Positions 52,838-61,315 of a stretch of 64,000 nt of DNA are shown here, piece after piece (positions within the stretch are counted from its first letter, which is position 1; every line of letters starts with the position of its first letter). This DNA comes from Aureibaculum flavum. GTDB lineage: Bacteria > Bacteroidota > Bacteroidia > Flavobacteriales > Flavobacteriaceae. A program made the position numbers and the translations under genes. A model generated the notes under the pieces. It did not search any database, was not told the origin of the DNA, and saw only the letters and a list, made by a program, of their open reading frames with translations. The stretch spans positions 62,001-126,000 of the forward strand of contig NZ_JAEHFJ010000007.1 in the NCBI RefSeq assembly GCF_016406085.1, written 5' to 3'.

Positions 52838-53974
52838 ATGAATAAAATCTTAAGTTTTTTATTAATAACAATTTTATTTATTTCTTGTAAAGACAAATCA
52901 GATACAGAAATATTGAAAACTAAAGTTCCTGTTTATGCTTGGACAGGAGGGCCTGGTGAAGCTACAGATGCAGAGCTTTTGGCCAGTTTTAAAGGTTTTA
53001 AAGATCATGGTGTTGATGGGCTAATGTATAATGGAGGTCAAAACCCTGAAACATATAAACGGGTGGGTAAAATAGCCAAAGAGGCAGGTTTAGAATTCCA
53101 TACTTGGATTCCAACAATGAGACAAGACCCAAGTGACACATTAACTGCCGATTTGTTTGGTGTTAATGGAGAAGGCGATTCAGCTTTTGATAAACCAGTA
53201 TATGTTAAGCATTATACATTTTTATGCCCAAATAAAGAAAAAGTAGTTGATTATTTAACAGATTTATATAGTAAGATCGCTGATGTTGATGAGGTCGATG
53301 GTATTCATTTAGATTATATCCGTTTTCCAGATGTAATATTAGCAAACGGTTTATGGGAAAAATATAATTTGGTAATGGATAAAGAGTTTCCAAAATACGA
53401 TTATTGTTATTGCGATAAGTGCGTGTCCGATTTCAAAGCGAAATCAGGTATTGATATAAAAGAAGTTGAAGATCCTTCACAAGTGGAGGAATGGAAACAA
53501 TTCAGATATGATTTAATTACAAATATGGTGAATAAAATTGCTGAGGTAGTCCATGCAAAAGGAAAGCAATTAAATGCAGCCGTTTTTCCGGGACCTTCAT
53601 TAGCGAAAAAAATGGTGCGTCAAGAATGGGAAAAATGGGACTTAGATGCAATTTTTCCAATGAATTACAATGATTTTTATTTAGAAGATACCAAATGGGT
53701 TGGTGAAATGGTAAAAGAAGAGGTGGCGTCAGTTAATAACGCCAAACCAATTTATAGCGGACTATTTATAACACCATTTCCTAATGAAAAGGCAGAACAT
53801 CCAGATCCTGAAGATCACGGTGTTTCTCCAGAAGAATTAGTGGATGCTATTGAACAGTCTATGATAAACGGAGCTGCGGGAATTTGTTTATTTACACCAG
53901 GGCGTATGACTGATGAGCACTGGAAAGTATTTAAAGAAGCTATTTATAAGGACTATAGTAAAATTGAAGATTGA
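52838..53974 (+). CDS. Lipoprotein with GHL/GH-like TIM barrel
   Basis: 378 residues with a lipobox (LFISC, Cys17). The rest is a TIM barrel: VPVYAWTGGPGEATDAEL at the start, DGLMYNG, the motif VDGIHLDYIRFPD, CYCDKC, LNAAVFPGP and AIFPMNYND. DGIHLDYIRFP is the signature of the glycosyl-hydrolase-like GHL families (PF02638/DUF4015 type), whose members act on glycans. The Asp of LDYIRF is probably catalytic, but no activity is proven for this sequence. The protein is likely surface- or periplasm-exposed. No obvious promoter precedes it. Confidence 0.72.
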   Translation: MNKILSFLLITILFISCKDKSDTEILKTKVPVYAWTGGPGEATDAELLASFKGFKDHGVDGLMYNGGQNPETYKRVGKIAKEAGLEFHTWIPTMRQDPSDTLTADLFGVNGEGDSAFDKPVYVKHYTFLCPNKEKVVDYLTDLYSKIADVDEVDGIHLDYIRFPDVILANGLWEKYNLVMDKEFPKYDYCYCDKCVSDFKAKSGIDIKEVEDPSQVEEWKQFRYDLITNMVNKIAEVVHAKGKQLNAAVFPGPSLAKKMVRQEWEKWDLDAIFPMNYNDFYLEDTKWVGEMVKEEVASVNNAKPIYSGLFITPFPNEKAEHPDPEDHGVSPEELVDAIEQSMINGAAGICLFTPGRMTDEHWKVFKEAIYKDYSKIED

Positions 53975-54061
53975 TGGATTTTATATTTATTGAAAAAAAA
54001 TCATTTTTGTAAAAAATTAAGCATAACATATTACTATATAACCTGTTCGAAAGAAGATGAA

Positions 54062-54583
54062 TTAATATGAATTAATAGTATTAAAGAAGTATGGGAATAA
54101 TTCTGGAGAAATAGAAACATTTCCGTAATCTAAATCTTTTCTAACTAAGTCAAGATAAATACCCCAATCAGCAGCTGAAGATTGAGTTCCAAATATTTTG
54201 AAATACTGCTTTAATACTTTTTCATCATCAACAAATATGCATAATTTGCCAAAACAATCGTTGATTTCGGATTCTGTCGGTCTTTTTTCGTCAATTTTCC
54301 TATTTTTTGGAACTTGTTTACCAATCCACTTTTTCGAAGCAAATTCTCTTGACATCAAATTAACAGATTGATATATTATATCTCTTTTTGAATTTAAATA
54401 ATTTTCTTTTTTTAGAATTTCGGATGCGGTAAATGGTTGCATATTATTTATTTTTTTTAAGTATTCATGTTTTACTTTTTCAATTTTTTTATTATTATAA
54501 TAATTTATGATACTTGGGATTATAGCAACGACTAAACCAATAATAATACCTTGAATTAATTGGTTGTTAAAAATATTTTCCAT
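54062..54583 (-). CDS. Membrane-anchored protein of unknown function
   Basis: 173 residues: one N-terminal membrane helix (LIQGIIIGLVVAIIPSII), then a cytoplasmic alpha-helical part with a charged coiled region (NNKKIEKVKHEYLKKI). I recognise no domain. It stands alone between the GHL lipoprotein gene, which is convergent, and the phospholipase-D-like gene, and could be accessory. The AT content is even higher than that of its neighbours. Confidence 0.5.
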   Translation of the reverse strand: MENIFNNQLIQGIIIGLVVAIIPSIINYYNNKKIEKVKHEYLKKINNMQPFTASEILKKENYLNSKRDIIYQSVNLMSREFASKKWIGKQVPKNRKIDEKRPTESEINDCFGKLCIFVDDEKVLKQYFKIFGTQSSAADWGIYLDLVRKDLDYGNVSISPELFPYFFNTINSY

Positions 54584-54648
54584 AATAAGTATATTTTTTA
54601 TTTAACGACTTTACTAATTTATTTAATTAATAGTTTTTTAATTTAGTA

Positions 54649-56196
54649 TTACAATATCTCTTTGGGTACAATTTTTCGAGTCCATGCCTTAATACGTTTG
54701 GCTGTTTTAACTTCACTATCAGGATTAAAGTCTGTAGTAGTTTGCCATGAATTTTCGGGTTTAAACTCAATTTCCATGCCTTTTAAAACATTGTTAGATA
54801 TCTTTTTATTGTTGATAATTGCCAAACATTCTGTATTAAGATTGGCACTTCTTGGGTCTAAATTAAAAGTTCCTATCACTGTTGTTTCACCATCAACTAC
54901 CATTGATTTTGAATGTAAGCCAAAAATGGGTTTAAAATCTAACTTGGCTTGTAAATGGCCTGTCATTATTTTAAAACGCTCTTCGGCATCTGGTTTGAAT
55001 TCATAGATTTCTACACCAGTTTCTAACAACGCTTTTCTATCTCGTTGATAGCCGCTAAAAGCTTCTAGATTATCTGTAGAGGCTAAACTATTGGTCAAAA
55101 TTCTAATTTTCACACCGCGTTCTACAGCATTTTTAAACAGGTTACGACTCAATGTTGTCGTAATTAAATAGGGCGTTTGAATGTCTAAAGACGTTTTTGC
55201 ATTTTTCACTAATTTAATCAATGCATCTGTAGTATATCCGCCACCACCTAAACCTTCAGAGCCATCATTTTTTCCTGGTGCGTCAGAAATAAATGCTACT
55301 TCTTTAGTCCAAACTAAACCGCCTGACTCTATTATTTTTTTAAAGGTAGTAGGTAAATTTTCAATTTGTGTCCTTATCTGTGGCCAAAAATTGTCTGGAT
55401 TACATGCATATTGATGTAATTTTTCAAACCGGTTAGGGTCATTAAATTTTTCGGGTAACTCATCAGCTAAATTTTTAATGGGTACGCTTAAATTATTATT
55501 CCAAAACTGTTCAAAGGACTGCTCCACTTTTGGAGCAATTTTGCCAAGCAGTAATACATCTCTATCCCTAAAATTATATTCATGGTCATAATCAAAATAT
55601 TCATCAGCAATATTTCGGCCTCCCGTAATCACTACTTTATTATCAACAATAAAGGTTTTATTGTGCATTCTTAAGTTTGCAGATCTAAAGTCAGTTGCAA
55701 ACTTTTTAAGTTTACTAACTATACTTTTACCAAAATTTACACCAGGATTATAGACTTTTATAGAAATGTTTTCATGGCTTTCCATCATTAATATATCCTC
55801 TAACTCTGCATCAACCATAATATCATCAACCAAAATTCTGACTTTTACACCACGGTCAGCTGCTCTAATCAAATAATCACATGCTATAAGTCCTACATTA
55901 TCAGTTGAAAATATAAAATACTGTATATCAATTGTTTTTTCAGCATTTTGTGTAAGCCAAGCTCTTGTGGTCAAAGATCCACCACCATCTTCTAAAACAT
56001 AAACACCAGTTTTCGTTTGCATTTCCCCCTCAATAGCTGCTAATTCTTTAGAAAGACTAGTGCTGTCATTACTATGAATTGTTTCGCAGAAGTTTTGACT
56101 ATTAACTATTTCGGGAATTGGTTTTTTGCAATTGCTAAGTAATAGAATGAGTAAAATCGTTGCTGAATAATACTTCGAATAGCTTATATGAGTCAT
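54649..56196 (-). CDS. Phospholipase D/cardiolipin-synthase-like lipoprotein
   Basis: 515 residues. A lipobox (LLLSNC, Cys23) precedes the PLD fold. Two HKD motifs are present and intact: HNKTFIVDNKVVITGGRNIADEYF (first ~200) and HSKSMVVDGETTVIGTFNLDPRSANLN (second ~430). The order and the GG-RN-x-DEYF continuation fit cardiolipin synthases of the YmdC/ClsC type more than nucleases. An extracytoplasmic lipoprotein of this family is unusual because cardiolipin synthases normally act at the inner membrane. Its substrate could be phospholipid, or another phosphodiester in the envelope. Confidence 0.8.
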   Translation of the reverse strand: MTHISYSKYYSATILLILLLSNCKKPIPEIVNSQNFCETIHSNDSTSLSKELAAIEGEMQTKTGVYVLEDGGGSLTTRAWLTQNAEKTIDIQYFIFSTDNVGLIACDYLIRAADRGVKVRILVDDIMVDAELEDILMMESHENISIKVYNPGVNFGKSIVSKLKKFATDFRSANLRMHNKTFIVDNKVVITGGRNIADEYFDYDHEYNFRDRDVLLLGKIAPKVEQSFEQFWNNNLSVPIKNLADELPEKFNDPNRFEKLHQYACNPDNFWPQIRTQIENLPTTFKKIIESGGLVWTKEVAFISDAPGKNDGSEGLGGGGYTTDALIKLVKNAKTSLDIQTPYLITTTLSRNLFKNAVERGVKIRILTNSLASTDNLEAFSGYQRDRKALLETGVEIYEFKPDAEERFKIMTGHLQAKLDFKPIFGLHSKSMVVDGETTVIGTFNLDPRSANLNTECLAIINNKKISNNVLKGMEIEFKPENSWQTTTDFNPDSEVKTAKRIKAWTRKIVPKEIL

Positions 56197-56226
56197 TTAT
56201 TTTTAATAGAAGATTGGTTAAAGGTA

Positions 56227-56781
56227 TTATAAATCATCAGTAAAATGACCTTTGTGTTTATCTTTTTCAAATTTACTCTTATTATATGTTGAAGACTTAT
56301 TTTTAGCTATTGAAAGGCTTTTCCATTGTTCACCTTTTATTAATTTACCAACAAAAACGAGTTGACCTATATGATAAGAATAATGACACAATTGTCTATT
56401 AATAGCTTCTAGAGCGGTGTGGCCTTCGTTTCTGATATAAATAATTCGTTGTAAATCTTTCGCTTTTAAGTTGTCAATTATAAGAAATAAACAAGCCCAT
56501 CCCTTTTCCCATGCTCTAGTCATTTCGGTTTTTGAAGTATAACTGTCCTCAAATTCTGAATCTCTATGTCTCCAATCTTTTTCACCATCTTCAGTGTAAA
56601 AATATGTCCAACGAGACAACATATTACCTACGATATGTTTTACGATAATGGCAATGCTATTGCTATCTTTATGGAGAGACCAATGAATTTCAGTATCACT
56701 AACTTGATCAAAAGTCTTATCGCCTAAGCTTTTGTAATAATTAAATTGTTTTTGAATGCTGTCTATATAATTTTTGTTCAT
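56227..56781 (-). CDS. DinB/DUF1572 family protein
   Basis: 184 residues, a four-helix bundle. The metal-binding histidines fit VKHIVGNM and LCHYSYHIGQLVFVGK, a DinB/DUF1572 pattern, and IHWSLHKDSNSIAI is the preceding conserved helix. Members bind a divalent metal; some are thiol-dependent transferases (bacillithiol transferases), others unknown. No signal peptide, so cytoplasmic. It sits between the PLD-like gene and msrB and has no clear functional link to either. Confidence 0.82.
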   Translation of the reverse strand: MNKNYIDSIQKQFNYYKSLGDKTFDQVSDTEIHWSLHKDSNSIAIIVKHIVGNMLSRWTYFYTEDGEKDWRHRDSEFEDSYTSKTEMTRAWEKGWACLFLIIDNLKAKDLQRIIYIRNEGHTALEAINRQLCHYSYHIGQLVFVGKLIKGEQWKSLSIAKNKSSTYNKSKFEKDKHKGHFTDDL

Positions 56782-56786
56782 ATTTT

Positions 56787-56817
56787 AAAAAAAAAGAGTC
56801 CTCGCTACAAGGACTCT
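56787..56817 (-). terminator. Terminator of msrB
   Basis: AGAGTCCT, seven loop bases, AGGACTCT; on the minus strand followed by a long T-run. Confidence 0.88.
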
Positions 56818-56839
56818 AAATTTAATAAAATAATATTAG

Positions 56840-57340
56840 TTATTTTTTCTCTGCGGGAACAAACTTTATAGAGCTTGTATTCACGCAATAACGTTGTCCT
56901 GTGGTCTCTTTAGGACCATCATCAAAAACATGACCCAAATGTCCATCACATGTTGTACACGTTATTTCCGTTCTAATCATACCAGCACTATTGTCCTTTT
57001 TAAAATCAACCGTTCCAGGAATCGCATCATCGAAAGAAGGCCAGCCGCAGTGACTTTCATATTTACTTCCTGATTTAAATAACTGGGCATTACAAGCTCT
57101 ACAAACATAAGTGCCTTTTTCAAAATGTTTTGTATAGCCAGTGTCACCTGGTCTATCAGTACCTTTTTGACGTAATACATAGTATTCTTGATCAGTTAAT
57201 TCAGCTTTCCATTCTGCGTCTGTTTTTACAATTTTATCTTTATTGTCTGTCATGTTTTTGTTTTCTTTTTTTGATTTTTGAGCATTACCAGTACAGCTAG
57301 CCAGTACCGTAATACATAATAAAGTGATTATACTTTTCAT
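56840..57340 (-). CDS. msrB: Exported peptide methionine-R-sulfoxide reductase
   Basis: 166 residues from the ATG at 57340, which gives a lipoprotein signal (ITLLCITVLASCTGN); the upstream ATG at 57412 adds a basic tail before the signal and is less likely. The MsrB fold has the zinc cysteines in YVCRACNAQLF and CTTCDGHLGHVF, SHCGWPSFDD, and the catalytic cysteine in GQRYCVNTSSIKF. It reduces methionine-R-sulfoxide in exported proteins, a repair of oxidative damage in the envelope. All catalytic positions are intact. Confidence 0.92.
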   Translation of the reverse strand: MKSIITLLCITVLASCTGNAQKSKKENKNMTDNKDKIVKTDAEWKAELTDQEYYVLRQKGTDRPGDTGYTKHFEKGTYVCRACNAQLFKSGSKYESHCGWPSFDDAIPGTVDFKKDNSAGMIRTEITCTTCDGHLGHVFDDGPKETTGQRYCVNTSSIKFVPAEKK

Positions 57341-57423
57341 ACTTTTAAAATGTTTATTCTTAGCATTTATATGCTTTAAGAAAGTGATTTTTTTAGTGGT
57401 GAAGCGGTTCAAATAGTTTACAA

Positions 57424-58272
57424 TTAGTTTTTTATAAATTTAATTATTTTCCCAATTATTTTAGGTTCTCTAAGAATCCTTCTATGTCCTAAACCATTTG
57501 AAATTAAAAGCTCACCATTACTTAGGTTTTGTCGTATTTTATAAGCGGAACTTACATCGGCATCATAATCTTCCATATCATGTACTACCAAGGTAGGGAT
57601 GGTTACTTTTTTAGAACTAGTATTGGCAGCTAATGATTCCAAATCTACTTTAAATTTAGCTCTTATTTGTGCTTTCATTAATTCCGAAATTTTTGGCTTT
57701 AGCTTTAATTTTTTTACAAAAAGATCTAAAAATTTGTTGTTTGAACTTTCTACGCCAATGACAATCAGTTTGTTTATAAATGTTTTTTTAGCTAATGCTG
57801 CTAATAAAGAAATGCCTCCGAAAGAATGACCTATTGCAGCTTCAAATGGCCCAAATTTTTCATTTAGATATTCAATAGTTGCTATTGCTTCTAACATATT
57901 GGTAATTTTACCAGAAGAAAGCCCGTGTGCGGGTAAATCAAAACTAACAACCATCATGCCGTTTTCAAGAAGTTTATCAGCTATTTCGTAGAGTTGAGTG
58001 CCCCGTCCGGCCCATCCATGTACTAAAAGAACTTTTGTTTTTGAAAATCCATATTCATAAACATTTACATCTTTTTGGATTGATGGAATATTTACTAAAA
58101 TATTTTTAGCACTCTTTCGCATCATTTCCTCTCGTTCAGGAGTTTTAAATTTGGGAGGAGTCGTAAATAGTTTTATGGCAAAATTTGCAGCTAATTTGTT
58201 AGAAAATAATTGTAATATTTTTCCTGTTCGAATAATAGAACTCGGTATTTCAAAATTGTTTTTTTTTGGCAT
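57424..58272 (-). CDS. Alpha/beta hydrolase
   Basis: 282 residues without a clear signal peptide. The fold has LLVHGWAGRGTQLYEIAD (oxyanion loop), the nucleophile Ser in AIGHSFGGIS, the acid in VVHDMEDYDADV and the His in GLGHRRILRE. It belongs to the esterase/lipase-like alpha/beta hydrolases; the substrate is not evident. The gene stands between msrB and the divergent M48 peptidase gene. Confidence 0.85.
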   Translation of the reverse strand: MPKKNNFEIPSSIIRTGKILQLFSNKLAANFAIKLFTTPPKFKTPEREEMMRKSAKNILVNIPSIQKDVNVYEYGFSKTKVLLVHGWAGRGTQLYEIADKLLENGMMVVSFDLPAHGLSSGKITNMLEAIATIEYLNEKFGPFEAAIGHSFGGISLLAALAKKTFINKLIVIGVESSNNKFLDLFVKKLKLKPKISELMKAQIRAKFKVDLESLAANTSSKKVTIPTLVVHDMEDYDADVSSAYKIRQNLSNGELLISNGLGHRRILREPKIIGKIIKFIKN

Positions 58273-58332
58273 TATTTTGGATTAATTACAATAAATATTA
58301 GCAAATACGAAGTTAATCATTTTTTGTATATT

Positions 58333-58340
58333 TATATTTG
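58333..58340 (+). promoter_or_regulatory. -7 box (TATATTTG) for the M48 peptidase gene
   Basis: TATATTTG fits TAnnTTTG, 25 bases before the ATG at 58366. Confidence 0.45.
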
Positions 58341-58365
58341 CATTCTTAAAACTTAAAAAAACAAG

Positions 58366-59187
58366 ATGAAAAAAATTATTGCATTAACTATTGTGACCTT
58401 ATTTTTAATTAGTTGCAGTACAGTGCCAATTACTGGAAGGAAAAGAGTGAACTTTGTAAGCGATGCTGAAGTTTTACCTATGGCCTTCGCTCAATACAAG
58501 GGGTTTTTGGAAGAAAATAAATTATCTACCAATGCTTCGAAAACTAAAGAAATTAAAGATATAGGTGCTAGAATATCTCAAGCTGTTGATCGATTTATGC
58601 GTGTAAATGGTATGAAAGCAGAAGCTGATAGTTACCAATGGGAGTTTAATTTAGTTGAAGATGAAACGGTTAATGCTTGGTGTATGCCAGGTGGAAAAGT
58701 CGTTTTTTATACAGGTATTTTGCCTATTTGTAAAAATTCCGATGGAATTGCTGCTGTAATGGGACATGAGGTTGCTCATGCCTTCGCTAAACATGGTCAA
58801 GAACGTATGTCAACTGGTCAATTACAACAGTTAGGTGGCGTTGCAGTTGCTGTTGCAACTGCAAACAAATCAGCTGAACAGCAGCAAATATGGAATACTG
58901 CTTATGGTTTAGGTTCTCAAGTTGGAATTATGTTGCCATTTAGTAGAACTCACGAACGAGAAGCTGACAGATTAGGACTAGTATTTATGATTATGGCAGG
59001 TTATAATGGTGAAGAAGCAGCCGAAGTGTGGGTGAGAATGAGTGAACGTGCAGGAGGAGAGGCTCCGCCTCAAATTCTAAGTACGCACCCATCTAATGAA
59101 TCAAGAATAGCCGATTTGAAGGCTTATTTACCTGAAGCAAGAGCTCATGCAAAAAAGTATAATGCGAAAGCATTGACAAGTGAATAA
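58366..59187 (+). CDS. M48 family metallopeptidase lipoprotein
   Basis: 273 residues with a lipobox (FLISC, Cys17). The zinc site is GHEVAHAFAKHG (~127-138) with the third ligand Glu in THEREADRLGL. NAWCMPGGKVVFYTGIL is the usual strand before the active site. This is the YcaL/LoiP/BepA type of periplasmic M48 peptidase that degrades misfolded outer-membrane proteins in E. coli. It lies divergently from an alpha/beta-hydrolase gene and is followed by a strong terminator. Confidence 0.92.
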   Translation: MKKIIALTIVTLFLISCSTVPITGRKRVNFVSDAEVLPMAFAQYKGFLEENKLSTNASKTKEIKDIGARISQAVDRFMRVNGMKAEADSYQWEFNLVEDETVNAWCMPGGKVVFYTGILPICKNSDGIAAVMGHEVAHAFAKHGQERMSTGQLQQLGGVAVAVATANKSAEQQQIWNTAYGLGSQVGIMLPFSRTHEREADRLGLVFMIMAGYNGEEAAEVWVRMSERAGGEAPPQILSTHPSNESRIADLKAYLPEARAHAKKYNAKALTSE

Positions 59188-59298
59188 AGATGAATGAATT
59201 GATTGGTTTTGATCACATAAAACGATATTTTATATCTGAAAAAATTTAGGATTGGTTAATGTATTTTCCCCAATCTTTTAAAATTATTAGTACATTGT

Positions 59299-59329
59299 AA
59301 GCCGTATTTCATCAGAAATACGGCTTTTT
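59299..59329 (+). terminator. Terminator of the M48 peptidase gene
   Basis: AAGCCGTATTTC, loop ATCA, GAAATACGGCTT and a short T-run, 111 bases after the stop. Confidence 0.85.
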
Positions 59330-59349
59330 ATTTACAATCAACCAACCCT

Positions 59350-60654
59350 ATGTTAAAAAAAGGAGACAAGAAACTAATCAATGCGTGGTCATTTTATGAC
59401 TGGGCAAATTCGGTATATTCTTTGGTAATTGGTACCGCTGTTTTTCCTATTTATTATGAGTCTGTTACAGAAGGTGGTAACGGTGTAGTCCAATTTTTAG
59501 GTTCTGAATGGTATAACACAACGATTTATTCGTATGCTCTCGGATTTTCTTTCTTAATTGTGGCTTTATTGTCCCCAATACTTTCTGCTATCGCAGATTA
59601 TACCGGTAATAAGAAACGATTTTTAAAATTTTTCTGTCTGTTAGGTTCCCTATCTGTAATGATGTTATTTTTTTTCACAGGTAAGGAAAACGTATGGATT
59701 GGAATTGTCTTCACTATTTTAGCCAGTATTGGTTTTTGGGGCAGTATGGTTTTTTATAATGCCTATTTACCTGAAGTTGCTTTTCCTGAACAACAAGATA
59801 AAGTGAGTGCTAAGGGATTTATGCTGGGCTATGTAGGTTCTGTAATTTTATTAGGATTTAACTTATCAATGGTTATGATGCCTGAGTTATATGGTATAAC
59901 TGATGCCACACTTCCGGCTAGAATATCATTTTTAACCGTAGGTCTTTGGTGGATAGGGTTCGCACAGTATACTTTTAAAAATCTCCCTAATAACCCTTAC
60001 AAACGAAAACCAGAAAAAGATTTCATTTTTAAAGGCTACAAAGAGTTGCGAGTGGTTTTGAAAGAAATAAAAACGCAATCGCAATTGAAAATATTATTAA
60101 TTTCATTTTTTTTATATAGTGTAGGTGTACAGACAATAATATTATTAGCATCTATTTTTGGTACTAAAGATCTAGGCTTAGAAACAAGTAATTTAATTAT
60201 TACAATTTTACTCATTCAAATTGTTGGAGTAGTGGGGGCTTACTTTTTTTCCAGACTGTCTACTAGAATTGGAAATATAAGTGCGTTAAAAATAACAATA
60301 ATAATTTGGGCTTTTGCCTGTGTTGGAGCTTATCTTTTAAATAGAGAAGATCCTAATGTGTATTTAAAGTTTTATGTTTTGGGTGCGTTTTTAGGTTTTG
60401 TGCTAGGTGCTATTCAGACCTTGTCTAGATCTACATATTCTAAATTAATACCAGATGAAACACAAGATCATGCAACCTATTTTAGCTTCTTTGATGTAAC
60501 AGAAAAGCTTGCTATAGTTGTAGGGATGGTTATTGCTGGTGTTGTAACTTCATATACGAGTTCTCTTAAATTATTTATTTTAATCTTAGGAGTATTTTTT
60601 ATTGCAGGATTTATTGTGTTAAGTTTTATGAAAGCATCTAAGTATGTTAAATAA
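59350..60654 (+). CDS. MFS transporter, UMF1/Atg22 type
   Basis: 434 residues with about 12 membrane helices. The start LINAWSFYDWANSVYSLVIGTAVFPIYY is the UMF1 (unknown major facilitator) signature, followed by LSPILSAIADYTGNKKRFL, the loop between helices 2 and 3, and GFVLGAIQTLSRSTYSKLIP. These proteins export amino acids in yeast vacuoles (Atg22); the bacterial substrate is unknown. It is in its own transcription unit downstream of a terminator. Confidence 0.9.
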   Translation: MLKKGDKKLINAWSFYDWANSVYSLVIGTAVFPIYYESVTEGGNGVVQFLGSEWYNTTIYSYALGFSFLIVALLSPILSAIADYTGNKKRFLKFFCLLGSLSVMMLFFFTGKENVWIGIVFTILASIGFWGSMVFYNAYLPEVAFPEQQDKVSAKGFMLGYVGSVILLGFNLSMVMMPELYGITDATLPARISFLTVGLWWIGFAQYTFKNLPNNPYKRKPEKDFIFKGYKELRVVLKEIKTQSQLKILLISFFLYSVGVQTIILLASIFGTKDLGLETSNLIITILLIQIVGVVGAYFFSRLSTRIGNISALKITIIIWAFACVGAYLLNREDPNVYLKFYVLGAFLGFVLGAIQTLSRSTYSKLIPDETQDHATYFSFFDVTEKLAIVVGMVIAGVVTSYTSSLKLFILILGVFFIAGFIVLSFMKASKYVK

Positions 60655-60732
60655 GGAGCCGTTGTTCTAGTTTATAATGATAAAGCAACCTATCTTAACT
60701 TTGGACATCTAAGATAAAATAGACACGCTAAT

Positions 60733-61254
60733 ATGATGTTTAAAACGATAAAAATTATATGTTTCTTTATAGTTAGTATATTATTTATTTCATGTCAAAA
60801 AGATGAGGATCCTGAAGAAAATCAGGAAATTTATTTTGAGCAATTTAGTATTAATTATGCATGGGGTTTAAATTATAACCATTGGATAATTGATAATGAA
60901 GGTAATGTAAGGGTAAATAAAGAAAGAGATTCAATCATTTGGATTGATACAGATAACTTGAATAGTTATAAAGAAATGTTCGACGCTATAGTTTTTAGAA
61001 TTGATAAAAGTGAGCTTGAACAATATGTAGCTTTAATTTCAAAAGCAGCTAAGGGGAAAGTTGTTGAAAGCAAACAAAATCGTGCTGATTTTGGAAGTGT
61101 GAGGTTTAATTGTTTTATAAAAAACAATCATAATTATAAAACAGTTGTGCTTACTGAAATGAGTGATCTTTTAGATAAGAAAAACCTGAGTACAGAAGCT
61201 GAAAAACTTGCAATTTGGTTAAAAGAATTGAATCTTAAGATGAATTCTAATTAA
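60733..61254 (+). CDS. Lipoprotein of unknown function
   Basis: 173 residues with a lipobox (ILFISC, Cys20) and a following acidic linker (QKDEDPEENQE) that is typical for surface-sorted Bacteroidota lipoproteins. The rest is a mixed alpha/beta region without a recognisable motif. It lies 78 bases after the UMF1 transporter gene in the same direction. Function unknown. Confidence 0.6.
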   Translation: MMFKTIKIICFFIVSILFISCQKDEDPEENQEIYFEQFSINYAWGLNYNHWIIDNEGNVRVNKERDSIIWIDTDNLNSYKEMFDAIVFRIDKSELEQYVALISKAAKGKVVESKQNRADFGSVRFNCFIKNNHNYKTVVLTEMSDLLDKKNLSTEAEKLAIWLKELNLKMNSN

Positions 61255-61315
61255 AAAACACACCTTAAGATTAAATTCTAATAATTTGATTGTTAGTTCT
61301 TAACAGAGATTATTA

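Noticed and set aside
57340-57412. Upstream start of msrB
   Set aside because: It adds 24 mostly basic residues before the lipoprotein signal; the ATG at 57340 gives a normal signal peptide.
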